A stretch of 64,000 nt of DNA from an uncultured Myxococcales bacterium (GCA_937975765.1 CALJUR010000092.1:8309-72308); one strand, 5' to 3'; counted from the stretch's first letter, positions 16,040 through 25,526 are shown. The notes: generated by a model not told the origin, from the letters alone. Translations and numbers: made by a program.

Positions 16040-19000
16040 ATGAACCCGTCGCACGCGTCTCTCCCCTGCCTGCTGGCCTGCGCCGTGCTGGCCGCGGCAT
16101 GCGGCAGTCCCGCGCCCGTGGGCCGCGGCGACGCGGCCGGGGACCTCCCGCACGAGGCCGGGGATGCCGCGCCTCCCGGAGACGCCGACGACGAGGGCCT
16201 GCCGGAACGGGACGCGGCGGACGTGTCCACCCTGGACCTCCCGGACGGGGCCGACGCCCCCGCCCCGCCGGACGCCCCGGTCGATGCACGGCCCCCGGAC
16301 GCAACCGATGCCGTGGAAGCCGACGTTCCCCCCGTCGCGCCCCTCTGCACGCCGCCCGCCCCCCTGCCCTCCTGGGCCTCGTCCGACGGCGACGCCATCG
16401 CGCTGGACTGCGGCACCGTCCTGCTGGACGTCCGCGCCGTGGAGCCGTCGATCCTTCGCCTGGCCTGGCGTGACGGCGACACGGCACCCTCCCACCGCGC
16501 GGGCTGGGCCGTGCTGCCCTCGGCGGGCGTGCCGACCGCCGTCGAGGCCGGCGCGGACGGGGACCGCTTCGTGCTGTGCACCGCGGCCCTGCGCCTGGAG
16601 GTGGCCCCCGACCGGTGCCGCATCACCGTCGCGGACGCGTCCGGGACCGTCCTGCTGCACGAGCCCGAAGGCGCCGGGTACGCGAAGGGCGTCGGCCTGC
16701 AACGGACCCTGTCACGCGAGGCCCTGCCCGGCGACCATTTCTACGGCCTGGGCGAGCGCACCGGCGCCCTGGACCGTCGCGGTCGCCGGCTGGCGACGTG
16801 GAACCAGGACGGCTACTCCAGCCAACTGGCCGGCTGGCCCCCGGACCTGGACCCGATGTACGCGGGGATCCCGTTCTTCGTCGGCCTGCGGGAAACCACC
16901 GCCTTCGGCCTGCTGACCGACGTCGCGTGGCGCAGCACGTTCGACTTCGCCGCCTCGAACGCCAATCGCTGGTCGGTCACGGTGGACGGCCCGCCCCTGA
17001 TCCAGCACCTGATCGGCGGGCCGACGATCGCGACCGTGCTGGCGGCCTACGGGCGCCTGGCCGGCACGACGCCGCTGCCGCCGCTGTGGTCGCTGGGCTT
17101 CCAGCAGTCGAAGTGGGGGTATTCGCCCGCGGCGAAGGTGCGCGAAATCGCCGACGGCTTCCGGTCGCGCCGCATCCCGGCGGACGGGATCTGGCTGGAC
17201 ATCCAGCACATGGACGGCTTCCGGTCCTTCACGTTCGACCCGGCGACGTTCCCGGACCCGGCCGGGCTGGTTTCCGGCCTGGCCTCCATCGGGTTCCAGG
17301 TCACGGCGATCGTCGATCCCGGCCTGAAGAAGGACCCCGGCTGGGACGTGTACGACGCGGGGCTGGCCGGCGGGCACTTCCTGCAGGACGACGGCGCCCC
17401 CTGGTCCAGCCTGGTCTGGCCGGGCGAGTCGGTGTTCCCGGACTTCACCTCCGCGACGACCCGGGCCTGGTGGGCGTCGCTGGTCCCGCGACTGACGTCC
17501 CTGGGCGTCCGGGGGATCTGGCTGGACATGAACGAGCCGACGACCTTCGTCCAGGCCGAGGACGGAAACACGGTCCCGGGGACCATCGTGTGCGATGGCG
17601 ACGGCATCCCGACCACGATGGCCCAGGCACACAACGTCTACGGCCTGCTGGAGTCCCATGCGACGCGCGAGGGCATGGCGGCGGCGCGGCCCGACCGGCG
17701 CCCGTTCCTGCTGACGCGTGCCGGGTTCGCGGGCACCCAGCGGTACGCCGCGCTGTGGACCGGCGACGCCCCCTCGACCTGGCCGACGCTGGCCACGACC
17801 CTGCCGATGCTGCTGGGCCTGGGGATGTCGGGCCTGCCGTTCGTCGGCAGCGACGTGGGGGGATACGGCGGCGGCGCGACACCGGAACTGTATGCCCGCT
17901 GGATGCAGGTGGGGTCCATCTCGCCCTTCTTCCGCGCCCACGCCCGCGACGCGGCCCCGCCCCAGGAGCCCTGGGCGCTGGGCGGCGAGGCCGAGGCCAT
18001 CAGCCGCGCGGTGATCCAGGACCGGTACCGGCTGCTGCCGTACCTGTACAGCCTGTTCCGGCAGTCCGAACTGGACGGTTCCCCGATCCTGCGCCCGGCG
18101 GTCTTCGAGTTCCAGGACGACCCGGCGACGCATGCCCAGGACGACGTGGCGATGCTGGGGCCGTGGATGCTGTTCGCGCCGGTGCTGCAGGAAGGCGCGG
18201 TGTCCCGCACGGTGCGCCTGCCCGCGGGCCGCTGGTTCGAACGGGACAGCGGCGCGGTGGTCGAGGGGCCCGTCGAAGTGACCGTGGACACCCCGACCCT
18301 GGCCGCGTTCCCCGGCTGGATCCGGGAGGGCGCGATCCTGCCCCGGGGACCCCTGGTGCAGTGGACCGGCGAGGCCCCGCTGGCGCCGCTGTTCCTGGAC
18401 GTGTACCCGGCCGCCGCCGGGACGACGTTCGCGCTGCACGAGGACGCGGGGGACGGCCTGGCGTACCGGGACGGCGCGTACGCCCGGACCGTGTTCCGCG
18501 CGCGCCGGACCGAACTCGGCAGCGTCGTGTCCGCCGGGCCGCGGGAAGGTTCCCGGGACCCGCCCGACCGCCTGGCGATCCTGCGGGTGCACCGCGTGGA
18601 TTCCGCGCCGACCGCCGTGACCCTGGACGGCGCCGCGGTCCCGGCTGCCCCCGGCCTGGACGCCGCCCGGGCCGCCGGGCTGGGCTGGTGGTGGGACGAT
18701 CGCGACCTGTCGCTGGTCGTGGTGCTGCCGGACACCCCCCCGTACACGCTGGACCTGGCCTACGACCCCGCCCTTCAGGCCCCGGCCCCGCCCGTGGCCG
18801 TCACCTTCCGCGTGACCGTGCCCGCCGGCACGCCGGCATCGCCGCCCGTCTCGATCGCCACTTCCGCGACCGGGTGGGTCCACCAGTCCCTGCCGTGGAC
18901 CGTCCAGCCCGGCGCCTCCCCGGGCGTGGCCGAGGGGACCGTGCTGCTGCCCCGGGGCCAGTGGTTCTTCTACAAGTATGCCCGGGGCGACTGGGCCACC

Positions 19001-19108
19001 GTCGAGAAGTGGCCGGGGTGCGTCGAGGCCGCGAACCGCTACGGCTTCGCGCAGGCCTGGCCCGTCCGCGAGGACTCGGTGGCGGCGTGGGCGGAAGGTT
19101 GCCGGTAG
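16040..19108 (+). CDS. GH31 alpha-glucosidase-like lipoprotein with C-terminal starch-binding-like domain
   Basis: 1022 aa. Lipobox AAAC at Cys21, then an ~80-residue Asp/Ala/Pro spacer. The GH31 core has the beta-sandwich (HFYGLGERTGALDRRG), the barrel start LPPLWSLGFQQSKWGY, GIWLDIQHMDGFRSFTFD, nucleophile Asp496 in GIWLDMNEP, acid/base Asp576 in LWTGDAPSTW, and FVGSDVGGY. GH31 enzymes are retaining alpha-glucosidases, xylosidases or glucan lyases. The last ~100 residues (VTFRVTVPAGTP..., GQWFFYKYARGDWATVEKW) look like a CBM20-type starch-binding module. Together with its surface location this suggests use of external alpha-glucans. The +2 residue Gly favours the outer membrane. Confidence 0.9.
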   Translation: MNPSHASLPCLLACAVLAAACGSPAPVGRGDAAGDLPHEAGDAAPPGDADDEGLPERDAADVSTLDLPDGADAPAPPDAPVDARPPDATDAVEADVPPVAPLCTPPAPLPSWASSDGDAIALDCGTVLLDVRAVEPSILRLAWRDGDTAPSHRAGWAVLPSAGVPTAVEAGADGDRFVLCTAALRLEVAPDRCRITVADASGTVLLHEPEGAGYAKGVGLQRTLSREALPGDHFYGLGERTGALDRRGRRLATWNQDGYSSQLAGWPPDLDPMYAGIPFFVGLRETTAFGLLTDVAWRSTFDFAASNANRWSVTVDGPPLIQHLIGGPTIATVLAAYGRLAGTTPLPPLWSLGFQQSKWGYSPAAKVREIADGFRSRRIPADGIWLDIQHMDGFRSFTFDPATFPDPAGLVSGLASIGFQVTAIVDPGLKKDPGWDVYDAGLAGGHFLQDDGAPWSSLVWPGESVFPDFTSATTRAWWASLVPRLTSLGVRGIWLDMNEPTTFVQAEDGNTVPGTIVCDGDGIPTTMAQAHNVYGLLESHATREGMAAARPDRRPFLLTRAGFAGTQRYAALWTGDAPSTWPTLATTLPMLLGLGMSGLPFVGSDVGGYGGGATPELYARWMQVGSISPFFRAHARDAAPPQEPWALGGEAEAISRAVIQDRYRLLPYLYSLFRQSELDGSPILRPAVFEFQDDPATHAQDDVAMLGPWMLFAPVLQEGAVSRTVRLPAGRWFERDSGAVVEGPVEVTVDTPTLAAFPGWIREGAILPRGPLVQWTGEAPLAPLFLDVYPAAAGTTFALHEDAGDGLAYRDGAYARTVFRARRTELGSVVSAGPREGSRDPPDRLAILRVHRVDSAPTAVTLDGAAVPAAPGLDAARAAGLGWWWDDRDLSLVVVLPDTPPYTLDLAYDPALQAPAPPVAVTFRVTVPAGTPASPPVSIATSATGWVHQSLPWTVQPGASPGVAEGTVLLPRGQWFFYKYARGDWATVEKWPGCVEAANRYGFAQAWPVREDSVAAWAEGCR

Positions 19109-19118
19109 AAAGGGAGCG

Positions 19119-20105
19119 TCAGGAGGCGGGTTCCAGCAGGCCGGATTCGGCGATCAGCGCGTCCATGGCCTCCAGGTCTTCGGAGTTCAGTCGCACGGCC
19201 CCTCCGGCCACCTCCCGGACGTGTTCCGGCGTCATCAGGCCCACCAGGACGCACGCGATCCCCGGCTGCGCGATCGTCCAGGCCAGCGCCAGTTGCCGCT
19301 GCGTCAGCCCGTACTTCTGCCGGAACGGCTCGAAGCGGTCCAGCAGGGACGCCGCCTTGCCCAGGGCCTCCGTGGAGAAGCGCGAGGTCGCGCGGAACGG
19401 GTCGCGTTCCTCCCGGTCCATCCCGACCGCGAACTGGCCCGCCAGCAGGCCCATCGCCAGCGGATGGCTGGCCAGGATCGGCACCCGCCGGTTCCCGCGG
19501 CCCTGCAGCCGGGCGATCTCGACGTCCCGATCCAGCATGCTGAAGGGGACCTGGTGGCAGTCGAGGCACCCGGCACGCAGGTACTCGCGAACCGCGAAGG
19601 GAGGCAGGTCACATGTGCCGATGGCTCCCACCTTGCCCTCGTCCCGCAGGCGCAGCAGTTCGCCCACCGTGTCCTCGGCCGGGGTCTCGGGGTCGTGCTG
19701 GCCGACCTGGATCAGGTCGATGCGATCGACGCCCAGGCGCCCCAGGGAGGCCTCGACCTGGCGGCGCACGCGATCGGGGCGCAGGCTCCGCCAGACCTGG
19801 CGCCCATCGACCAGGCGCCATGCGGCACCCTGGCCGGTCGCCCAGTCCAGACCGCACCGGGTGGCGACCCGGACGTTCGCCCCCACCCGGTCTGCCAGCA
19901 CCCGGCGGACGATGTGCTCGGCGAGACCGAAGCCGTGCGCCGGCGCGGTCTCGATGAGGTCGATCCCCTCGTCCAGTGCGGCGTGCATCGCATCGATGAC
20001 CAGGGCGGTCTCCTCTTCCCTCCAGTGGATCCCGCCGATGGTCCAGGTGGAGACGGCCACGGCCGGGATGCTGATCCCGGTGCAGCCCAGGGTCCTGCGA
20101 AGCAT
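19119..20105 (-). CDS. Aldo-keto reductase-fold protein lacking the catalytic tetrad
   Basis: 328 aa with clear aldo-keto reductase fold and family landmarks (LRRTLGCTGISIPAV, LGRLGVDRIDLIQVG, LRDEGKVGAIGTCD, QLALAWTIAQPGIACVLVG). ATG 20105 is chosen because AGGAG lies five bases upstream; the GTG at 20111 overlapping the upstream stop is the alternative. All four catalytic positions differ from the Asp-Tyr-Lys-His tetrad: Glu52 (IETA), His57 (APAHGFG), Arg83 (ATRCG) and Gly135 (IQVGQHD). The reading frame is intact and GC3-rich, so it is maintained as a protein, perhaps a pseudoenzyme or one with different chemistry. It is tightly downstream of the OmpA gene. Confidence 0.85.
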   Translation of the reverse strand: MLRRTLGCTGISIPAVAVSTWTIGGIHWREEETALVIDAMHAALDEGIDLIETAPAHGFGLAEHIVRRVLADRVGANVRVATRCGLDWATGQGAAWRLVDGRQVWRSLRPDRVRRQVEASLGRLGVDRIDLIQVGQHDPETPAEDTVGELLRLRDEGKVGAIGTCDLPPFAVREYLRAGCLDCHQVPFSMLDRDVEIARLQGRGNRRVPILASHPLAMGLLAGQFAVGMDREERDPFRATSRFSTEALGKAASLLDRFEPFRQKYGLTQRQLALAWTIAQPGIACVLVGLMTPEHVREVAGGAVRLNSEDLEAMDALIAESGLLEPAS

Positions 20106-20107
20106 GA

Positions 20108-21475
20108 TCACTCCTGGCCGAGGACCGAGAACTCGGTGCGGCGGTTCTCGGCGCGGCCGGCCGAGGTCGCGTTGTCCGCGATGGGCCGGGTCTGGCCGAA
20201 ACCCTGCGACTGCAGGCGTTCGGAGGCGATGCCCTTCTTCACCAGGTAGTCCAGCACGGCCTTCGCGCGGGCCTCGGAGAGCACCTGGTTGGCCTCCGGC
20301 TTGCCGACGTTGTCCGTGTGGCCCTCGATCCGCAGTCGCAGCGACGGGAACTCCTTCAGCACCGCCACCGCCTGGTCCAGCACCTTGAACGAACTGGACA
20401 GGATGGTGGACTTCCCGGTGGCGAAGTTGATGCCCTTGATCTTGCCGGTGAACGCCGCGGCCTTGGCCGGGAGGCAGCCGTCATGCTCCTTCAGGCCGCG
20501 CTGGTCGGGGCACTTGTCGTCCGCGTCCGGAACACCGTCGCCGTCCCTGTCCGGGCAGCCCTTGAACTTCGCCGGGCCCGCCGCGTCCGGGCAGCGGTCG
20601 TCCCTGTCCGCGATGCCGTCGCCGTCCTTGTCCGGGCAGCCCTTCAGTTTCGCCGGTCCGGCCGCGTCCGGGCAGGCGTCCTCGCCATCCGCGACACCGT
20701 CGCCGTCCCTGTCCGGACACCCCTTCCGTTCGGGCTGGCCGGCCACGTCGGGGCAGGCGTCCCTGGCGTCGGCGACCCCGTCCCCGTCCCGGTCGGGACA
20801 GCCCTGCGTCGCCGTCGGGCCTGCCGCGTCCGGGCAGGCGTCATCGGCGTCGGGGATGCCGTCCTTGTCCCGGTCGGCCGGCGCCGGGACGGCCTTCTTC
20901 GTGCCCCACAGGAAGAAGTCCAGGCCGGCCAGCAGTTCGAGGTTGTTGCCTTCCCCCTTCTCCCAGCCGTCGCTGATGACGTCCCGCAGGTCCAGCCGGA
21001 TCGCCAGCCACGGCAGGACCAGGCCGCGGACGCCCACGCCGAAATGCGCGCGCGGGTCGGTGTCCAATGCGAGGTTGCCGTGCAGGCTGGTCTGGCCGCC
21101 GAAGCCGGCCTCCAGCACCGGGGACCAGTTGCCCTTCAGGATGTGGAACAGCAGGTTCAGGTCGTATGCCAGCAGGCTGTTGTACTCGCCGCGGTACTTG
21201 ACGGGGATGCACCCGACTTCGGCCTCCAGGGCCAGTTGCGGCAGGACGTGGACGCCCAGGCGCAGGCCGGCCTCGCCCGTCGCCCGGCCCGGCTGGGACG
21301 ATTGAGAGGTGCGTTCCAGGCCGGTGCCGAGGTCCCAGTCCTTCAGGCGGAAGTTGCCGCCGCCGTAAACGCCCAGGTACACCGCGGGACTGGGGAAGTC
21401 CGCCAGCGCCGCCCTTGCGGGCACCAGCAGGACGGCGACCAGCACCAGCGGGATCCACGGAAACCTGCGATCCAT
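20108..21475 (-). CDS. OmpA-family outer membrane protein with five TSP3 repeats
   Basis: 455 aa. Signal peptide (1-25, cleavage near ALA-DF), an N-terminal eight-strand beta-barrel domain (~26-195), five calcium-binding thrombospondin type-3 repeats (DRDKDGIPDADDACPD, DRDGDGVADARDACPD and so on, ~200-335) and a C-terminal OmpA peptidoglycan-binding domain (INFATGKSTILSSSFKVLDQ, RIEGHTDNVG, LSEARAKAVLDYL). Such proteins tie the outer membrane to the cell wall. AAGGAGGAG precedes ATG 21475. It may be transcribed together with the following aldo-keto reductase-like gene and the small open frame just upstream. Confidence 0.93.
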   Translation of the reverse strand: MDRRFPWIPLVLVAVLLVPARAALADFPSPAVYLGVYGGGNFRLKDWDLGTGLERTSQSSQPGRATGEAGLRLGVHVLPQLALEAEVGCIPVKYRGEYNSLLAYDLNLLFHILKGNWSPVLEAGFGGQTSLHGNLALDTDPRAHFGVGVRGLVLPWLAIRLDLRDVISDGWEKGEGNNLELLAGLDFFLWGTKKAVPAPADRDKDGIPDADDACPDAAGPTATQGCPDRDGDGVADARDACPDVAGQPERKGCPDRDGDGVADGEDACPDAAGPAKLKGCPDKDGDGIADRDDRCPDAAGPAKFKGCPDRDGDGVPDADDKCPDQRGLKEHDGCLPAKAAAFTGKIKGINFATGKSTILSSSFKVLDQAVAVLKEFPSLRLRIEGHTDNVGKPEANQVLSEARAKAVLDYLVKKGIASERLQSQGFGQTRPIADNATSAGRAENRRTEFSVLGQE

Positions 21476-21667
21476 TCACTCCTCCTTCCGTGGCCGCCTG
21501 GCCACGACGATGATCGAGTTCGCCCCCTGGTCCCGTGAGGACGGCCTCCCGGTGTGCTTCACGGGGGATTTCCTTGCCCGTTTCCCGGCACCTTCCTCCC
21601 GGGCGTCCACCTGGCTTGCGGAGGGGTCCTGGAGGTACGGCGGGGGCAGCCAGAAGCACTTCCGCAT
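21476..21667 (-). CDS. Possible small basic protein upstream of ompA-like gene
   Basis: A 63-codon frame with strongly GC-biased third positions, ATG 21667 preceded by GAGGAC, ending TGA directly against the ATG of the OmpA gene (TGAATG), an arrangement typical of coupled translation. The product (MRKCFWLPPPYLQDPSASQV...) is basic, without recognised motif. It could also be just the leader region of the OmpA mRNA. The rest of the gap, 21668-22004, holds no gene but contains the regulatory region of the sigma54-type regulator. Confidence 0.35.
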   Translation of the reverse strand: MRKCFWLPPPYLQDPSASQVDAREEGAGKRARKSPVKHTGRPSSRDQGANSIIVVARRPRKEE

Positions 21668-21870
21668 CGGTCGTCCTCGCCGGGCCCGCGTCCTTGCCGT
21701 CGGGTTGCCCCCACCCGCCCCGACGCGGTCGGATCGCCGGTTCATGACCCTTCCGCGCCGGGGCGAGGGGGGACGTCCCCGGTAGGCTGCACAAGTCGTG
21801 CCAGGAGGAGCCTCTTTCGTCTCCGGCCGGAAATCCCGACGGTTACGACTGCAACCCGCCCCGGGCGCCC

Positions 21871-21959
21871 TTGTCTCAACCGGATGTCTCACGTGTCTCT
21901 CGCAGCCGTCGAGACGGGGTTTCCGGGGTCTTGAGACACCTCCGCAAACCGGCTATCCT
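21871..21959 (+). promoter_or_regulatory. Promoter with repeated TGTCTC/GAGACA boxes
   Basis: TTGAGA (21931-21936), 17-nt spacer, TATCCT (21954-21959) form a sigma70-like promoter. TTGTCTCAA (21871-21879), TGTCTC at 21885 and 21894, and TTGAGACA (21931-21938) are copies of one box in both orientations; the last overlaps the -35. This looks like an operator for autoregulation. Confidence 0.5.
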
Positions 21960-22004
21960 GTCCCCTGCCTGCCCGGCCCGGACGGGTTCCGAAGGAGGTC
22001 TCCA

Positions 22005-23961
22005 GTGAATCCCGATCCGCGCGGACACGGCGCACCCGCCCCCGACTCCCCGGCCACGCCTTCCGCCGCAGGGCTGCTATACGAGGCGATGGCGGCACCG
22101 GTCGAAGCCCTGCCCGACGCCCTGGCGCAGGCGGCGCGGCGCCTGGCGGGCTGCGAGGCCGCCTGGGTCGCGATCCCGGCCGGTCCAGCCGCCGCCGGGA
22201 ATGGCACCCGCTGGACCTTCCGCGGGGAAGGTGCCGCCCCGGTCGTGCCCGCCTCGCTGCTGGATGCCGTGTTGCAACTGCGCAGCCCCCTCGCCAGCGG
22301 TCATCCCAGCGGCCGCGGTCCGCAACCGGACGGCGCAAGCTTCCCCGCATCGCCCGATTCCCTGCTGGCCCTGCCGGTTCCCGGGCCGACCTCGCCCCGG
22401 GCCGACCTCGCCCCGGGCCGTCCTGCTGCTGTCCGGGGCTCCCGGCGGCTTCCGGCCTGGCATCGCGTCGGAACTTCAGCCCTTCGTCGCGGCCCTGGCT
22501 CTGGCGCTGGGACGCGCGCCGGGTGCCACGGGGACCGGCCAGCCCCCGCAGCACAGCCCCTCGGCCGACTCCGGGGCCGGCATCGAGGCCCTGCTGGAAG
22601 AGATCCGGATCGCGGCTGTCGTGGTGGATGGCGGGGGCCGGGTGACCTTCGTCAACGGCGCGTGCGAGGAACTGTTCGGGCTGGAGCGTTCCACCGTCCT
22701 GGGCCGGAGGTTCGACGTGGTGGCCGGCCTGGACCACGCGACGCTGGTGCGGCTGGAACAGGTCGCCAGGATGGACCCGGAGAACCGGCCCCGGGTCCCC
22801 GCGGAGGTGCGGCGGCCAGACGGCCGGCGCTTCTCGCTGTCCGCGGACATCCGGAACGCGCCGGGCCATTCCCGCCACAGGCTCTGTTTCCTGTACGACG
22901 TCACCGAACTGGAGACGGTCCGTTCCAGCCTGTCGCGTTCGCAATTCGGCCGCATGGTGGGCAGCAGCCCGTCGATGACCGAGGTGTTCCAGTCGATGGC
23001 CGAGGTGGGGACCGGGGACTGGACGGTGCTGATCGAGGGCGAGACCGGCGTCGGCAAGGAACCGGTGGCCCGCGGCATCCACGCGGTCGGCGCCCGGTGC
23101 CGGGGGCCCTTCATCGCCGTCAACGCGGCGGGCCTGACCGAGTCGCTGCTGGCGTCGCAGTTGTTCGGGCACCGGAAGGGCGCGTTCACCGGCGCCGTGA
23201 CCGACCAGCAGGGCTACTTCGAGGCGGCCGACGGCGGGACGCTGTTCCTGGACGAGATCGCCGACGTCCCGATCGCCGTGCAGTTGAGCCTGATGCGGGT
23301 CCTGCAGGAGAAGGAGATCGTGCGGCTGGGCGAGACCCGTCCCCGCAAGGTGAACGTGCGGGTGCTGGCGGCGACCAACCGCGACCTGAAGGCCGAGGTG
23401 CGGGCGGGGCGGTTCCGGGAGGATCTCCTGTACCGGCTGCGGGTCGCGCGGATCCGCGTTCCGGCCCTGCGGAACCGGACCGAGGACATCCCCATGCTGG
23501 TCGAGTCCTTCCTGGCAGAGAGCCGGGCCGCCGCCGGCAAACCGGTACGCGACGTCGCGGAGGACGTCATGGCGCGCCTGATGGCCTACCCGTGGCCCGG
23601 CAACGTGCGCGAGTTGAAGAACGCCGTGGAACACGCGGTCATCCGCTGCCGGGGCAGCGTCCTCCGCGTCGAGGACCTCCCGCCCGAACTGGCTTCCACG
23701 ACCCCCTCCGGGACCTTCTGGCGCCGACCGGCGATCGATTCGGGGCTGCAGCCGAAGGTGTCCGAACGGCCCTCGCCGCAGGCCGCCACGCCGCCGCCGC
23801 GCCCCCCCCTGGACGCCTCCCGCATCATCGAGGCGCTGAAGGCCGCGGGCAACAACCGGGTCCGGGCCGCGGACGCCCTCGGGGTCAGCCGCGCCACGCT
23901 GTACCGGCGCCTGGTCGAACTGGGCCTTTCGCGAAAGGACGATGCCGACGCGCAGGCGTGA
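22005..23961 (+). CDS. GAF-PAS-AAA+ sigma54-dependent regulator, frame broken by 16-bp duplication
   Basis: The GTG at 22005 has GAAGGAGG upstream and starts an N-terminal GAF-like domain (to ~base 22400). The frame then shifts by one and continues to 23961 as PAS domain (IRIAAVVVDGGGRVTFVNGA), AAA+ domain with Walker A GETGVGK, GAFTGA loop, Walker B TLFLDEIAD, YPWPGNVRELKNAVEHAV, and a C-terminal Fis-type helix-turn-helix (RVRAADALGVSRATLYRRL). The shift coincides with a perfect tandem duplication of 16 bp at 22381-22412. Deleting one copy joins ...VPGPTSPRA to VLLLSGAPGGF and gives one continuous 646-residue protein. The intact GAFTGA means the product could activate sigma54 promoters if the frame were restored. 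The downstream frame may still be translated from an internal start. Confidence 0.85.
22381..22420 (+). repeat. 16-bp tandem duplication causing a frameshift
   Basis: CCGGGCCGACCTCGCC at 22381-22396 is repeated exactly at 22397-22412, followed by a half copy (CCGGGCCG). Sixteen bases is one more than a multiple of three, which explains the shift in the regulator gene. Confidence 0.95.
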
Positions 23962-23972
23962 TCTCCACGCGG

Positions 23973-24002
23973 TTGCGTCGCGAACCAGAACCCGGGCAGA
24001 AT
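23973..24002 (+). promoter_or_regulatory. Probable promoter of the gene at 24045
   Basis: TTGCGT (23973-23978), 18-nt spacer, CAGAAT (23997-24002). Confidence 0.4.
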
Positions 24003-24044
24003 ACATCCGGAATCCCGGAACACCAGGTCATCCCGGAGGTACCG

Positions 24045-25526
24045 ATGGACAGGACGATTCGCGCATGGGGCCCCGTCGCGGCGCTGGCGGCGGCCCTGGT
24101 GGCGGCGTGGCCGGCGCCCGCGGCGAAGGCCAACGGGAACTACACGCACGTGTGGGTCGCTGCCGACGCGGTCCGGTACGTCCCGCCGGGCCCGCTGAAG
24201 GACTTCCTGGCACGGGAGGGGATCGTCAACATCGTCCGAAACGGGGCGATGTACCCGGACGGAGGGTACGCCGTCAGCGACGGCTATGGCGAGATCAGCC
24301 ACTGGGAGCCCTTCCACACGAAATACCTGGAGTGGATCCGGGCGACGTACACGTTCCCGTGGAACGACGAGGCGGCGCGGCACGTCGCGTTCCTGATGGG
24401 GATGACGGCGCACGGGATGTCGGACCAGTTGTACGACGGCATGTACCTGGAACGGCACGAGTACCACGACCCCGACAACGGCGAGGCGCCCTTCGGCCTG
24501 GACGGGGCGACCGACTCGTGCTTCGCGGCCACCCAGGGCCCGATGGAACTGCCGGATCCCTGGGTGCCGGCCGAGGACCTGGCACCGTTGTACGACGGCC
24601 TGGGCCACCACGTCGAGGCGGACGTGATCGCGCTGGGGTCCGCCCTCGTCCCGGTCGCCATCGCCCACGCGAACGACGAGGCCTCGAACCCCGACACGAT
24701 CGCGCAACTGGCGGCCTTCTACCCGTGGGCCTGCCAGCACCAGGACGACCCCCTCGTGCCCGGCAGCCCCGTCACCCACGGCCCGGTCATCGCGGCGTAC
24801 TGGCAGGTCGTGTGGGACCGGCTGCAGGGCCGAGGGGGCTTCGAGTGGCCGCTGCCGGGCACGTTCTTCTCGAACGGATCGCCGTGGGACTACCCGGCCG
24901 ACCACGACAGCCCGGAGTCCTGGGTGTCGTTCGCGATGCCGCGGGGCCTGGCCCGCGACACCGTGTCCGCCAAGACCGTGAAGGTCACGCGGGACGACGG
25001 CCAGGTGCACCCGACGCGACTCCAGGTCTACTACGGGGACGACTCCCACCTGGTGAACGTCAAGCCGAACGAGGACTGGACTGCGGGCACCACGTTCACG
25101 GTGACGATCTCCCCCCCTATCGAGTCCTGGGACGGGGTGACGCTGGAATCGGCGCGGACCTTCACGTTCTCGACGCTGCCCGCGCCGGCCGAGCCCGTCC
25201 CCGAGGCGGCCGAGGAGGCGGAGCCGCTGCCCGAGGAGGCCGGGACGCCGGAACCCGTCCCCGAAGGCGCGGAGGACGGCCTGGCGGAGGAGGCGGGGCC
25301 CGATCTGCAGGCGGACGTGCCGGCCGGGGATGCGGCGGACGCGGTGGACTCGACGGGGCCGGCACCCGACGCCGCGGGGGACGCGGCGACCGTCGGCAAG
25401 GGTTCGGGCGGGTGCCAGGCCGGGTCGGGCGGGACGTTCCCCCTGGCCGCGATCCTGCCGGTGCTGCTGGCGCTGCCGTTCGCCCTCGCGGTCCTCACGA
25501 TGCGCCGACGGGGACATGTCGGCTGA
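24045..25526 (+). CDS. Secreted zinc-dependent phospholipase C-like protein with MYXO-CTERM-type tail
   Basis: 493 aa, ATG 24045 with CCCGGAGG upstream. Signal peptide ending near AKA-NG, then a helical domain with conserved His/Asp motifs (YTHVWVAADAVRY, ISHWEPFHTKYLEW, MGMTAHGMSDQLYDGMY, HHVEADV) resembling the zinc-dependent phospholipase C/S1-P1 nuclease fold. Next come a beta domain (~310-390), an Ala/Glu/Pro/Asp-rich linker, and a C-terminal sorting tail: GGCQAG, a hydrophobic helix and RRR. That tail resembles MYXO-CTERM signals processed by myxosortase, giving a surface-attached protein. Phospholipase activity is inferred from fold motifs only. Confidence 0.75.
   Translation: MDRTIRAWGPVAALAAALVAAWPAPAAKANGNYTHVWVAADAVRYVPPGPLKDFLAREGIVNIVRNGAMYPDGGYAVSDGYGEISHWEPFHTKYLEWIRATYTFPWNDEAARHVAFLMGMTAHGMSDQLYDGMYLERHEYHDPDNGEAPFGLDGATDSCFAATQGPMELPDPWVPAEDLAPLYDGLGHHVEADVIALGSALVPVAIAHANDEASNPDTIAQLAAFYPWACQHQDDPLVPGSPVTHGPVIAAYWQVVWDRLQGRGGFEWPLPGTFFSNGSPWDYPADHDSPESWVSFAMPRGLARDTVSAKTVKVTRDDGQVHPTRLQVYYGDDSHLVNVKPNEDWTAGTTFTVTISPPIESWDGVTLESARTFTFSTLPAPAEPVPEAAEEAEPLPEEAGTPEPVPEGAEDGLAEEAGPDLQADVPAGDAADAVDSTGPAPDAAGDAATVGKGSGGCQAGSGGTFPLAAILPVLLALPFALAVLTMRRRGHVG

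Noticed and set aside
20289..21538. Ser/Pro-rich plus-strand proteins opposite the OmpA gene
   Set aside because: The apparent repeats are the antisense of the five TSP3 repeats.
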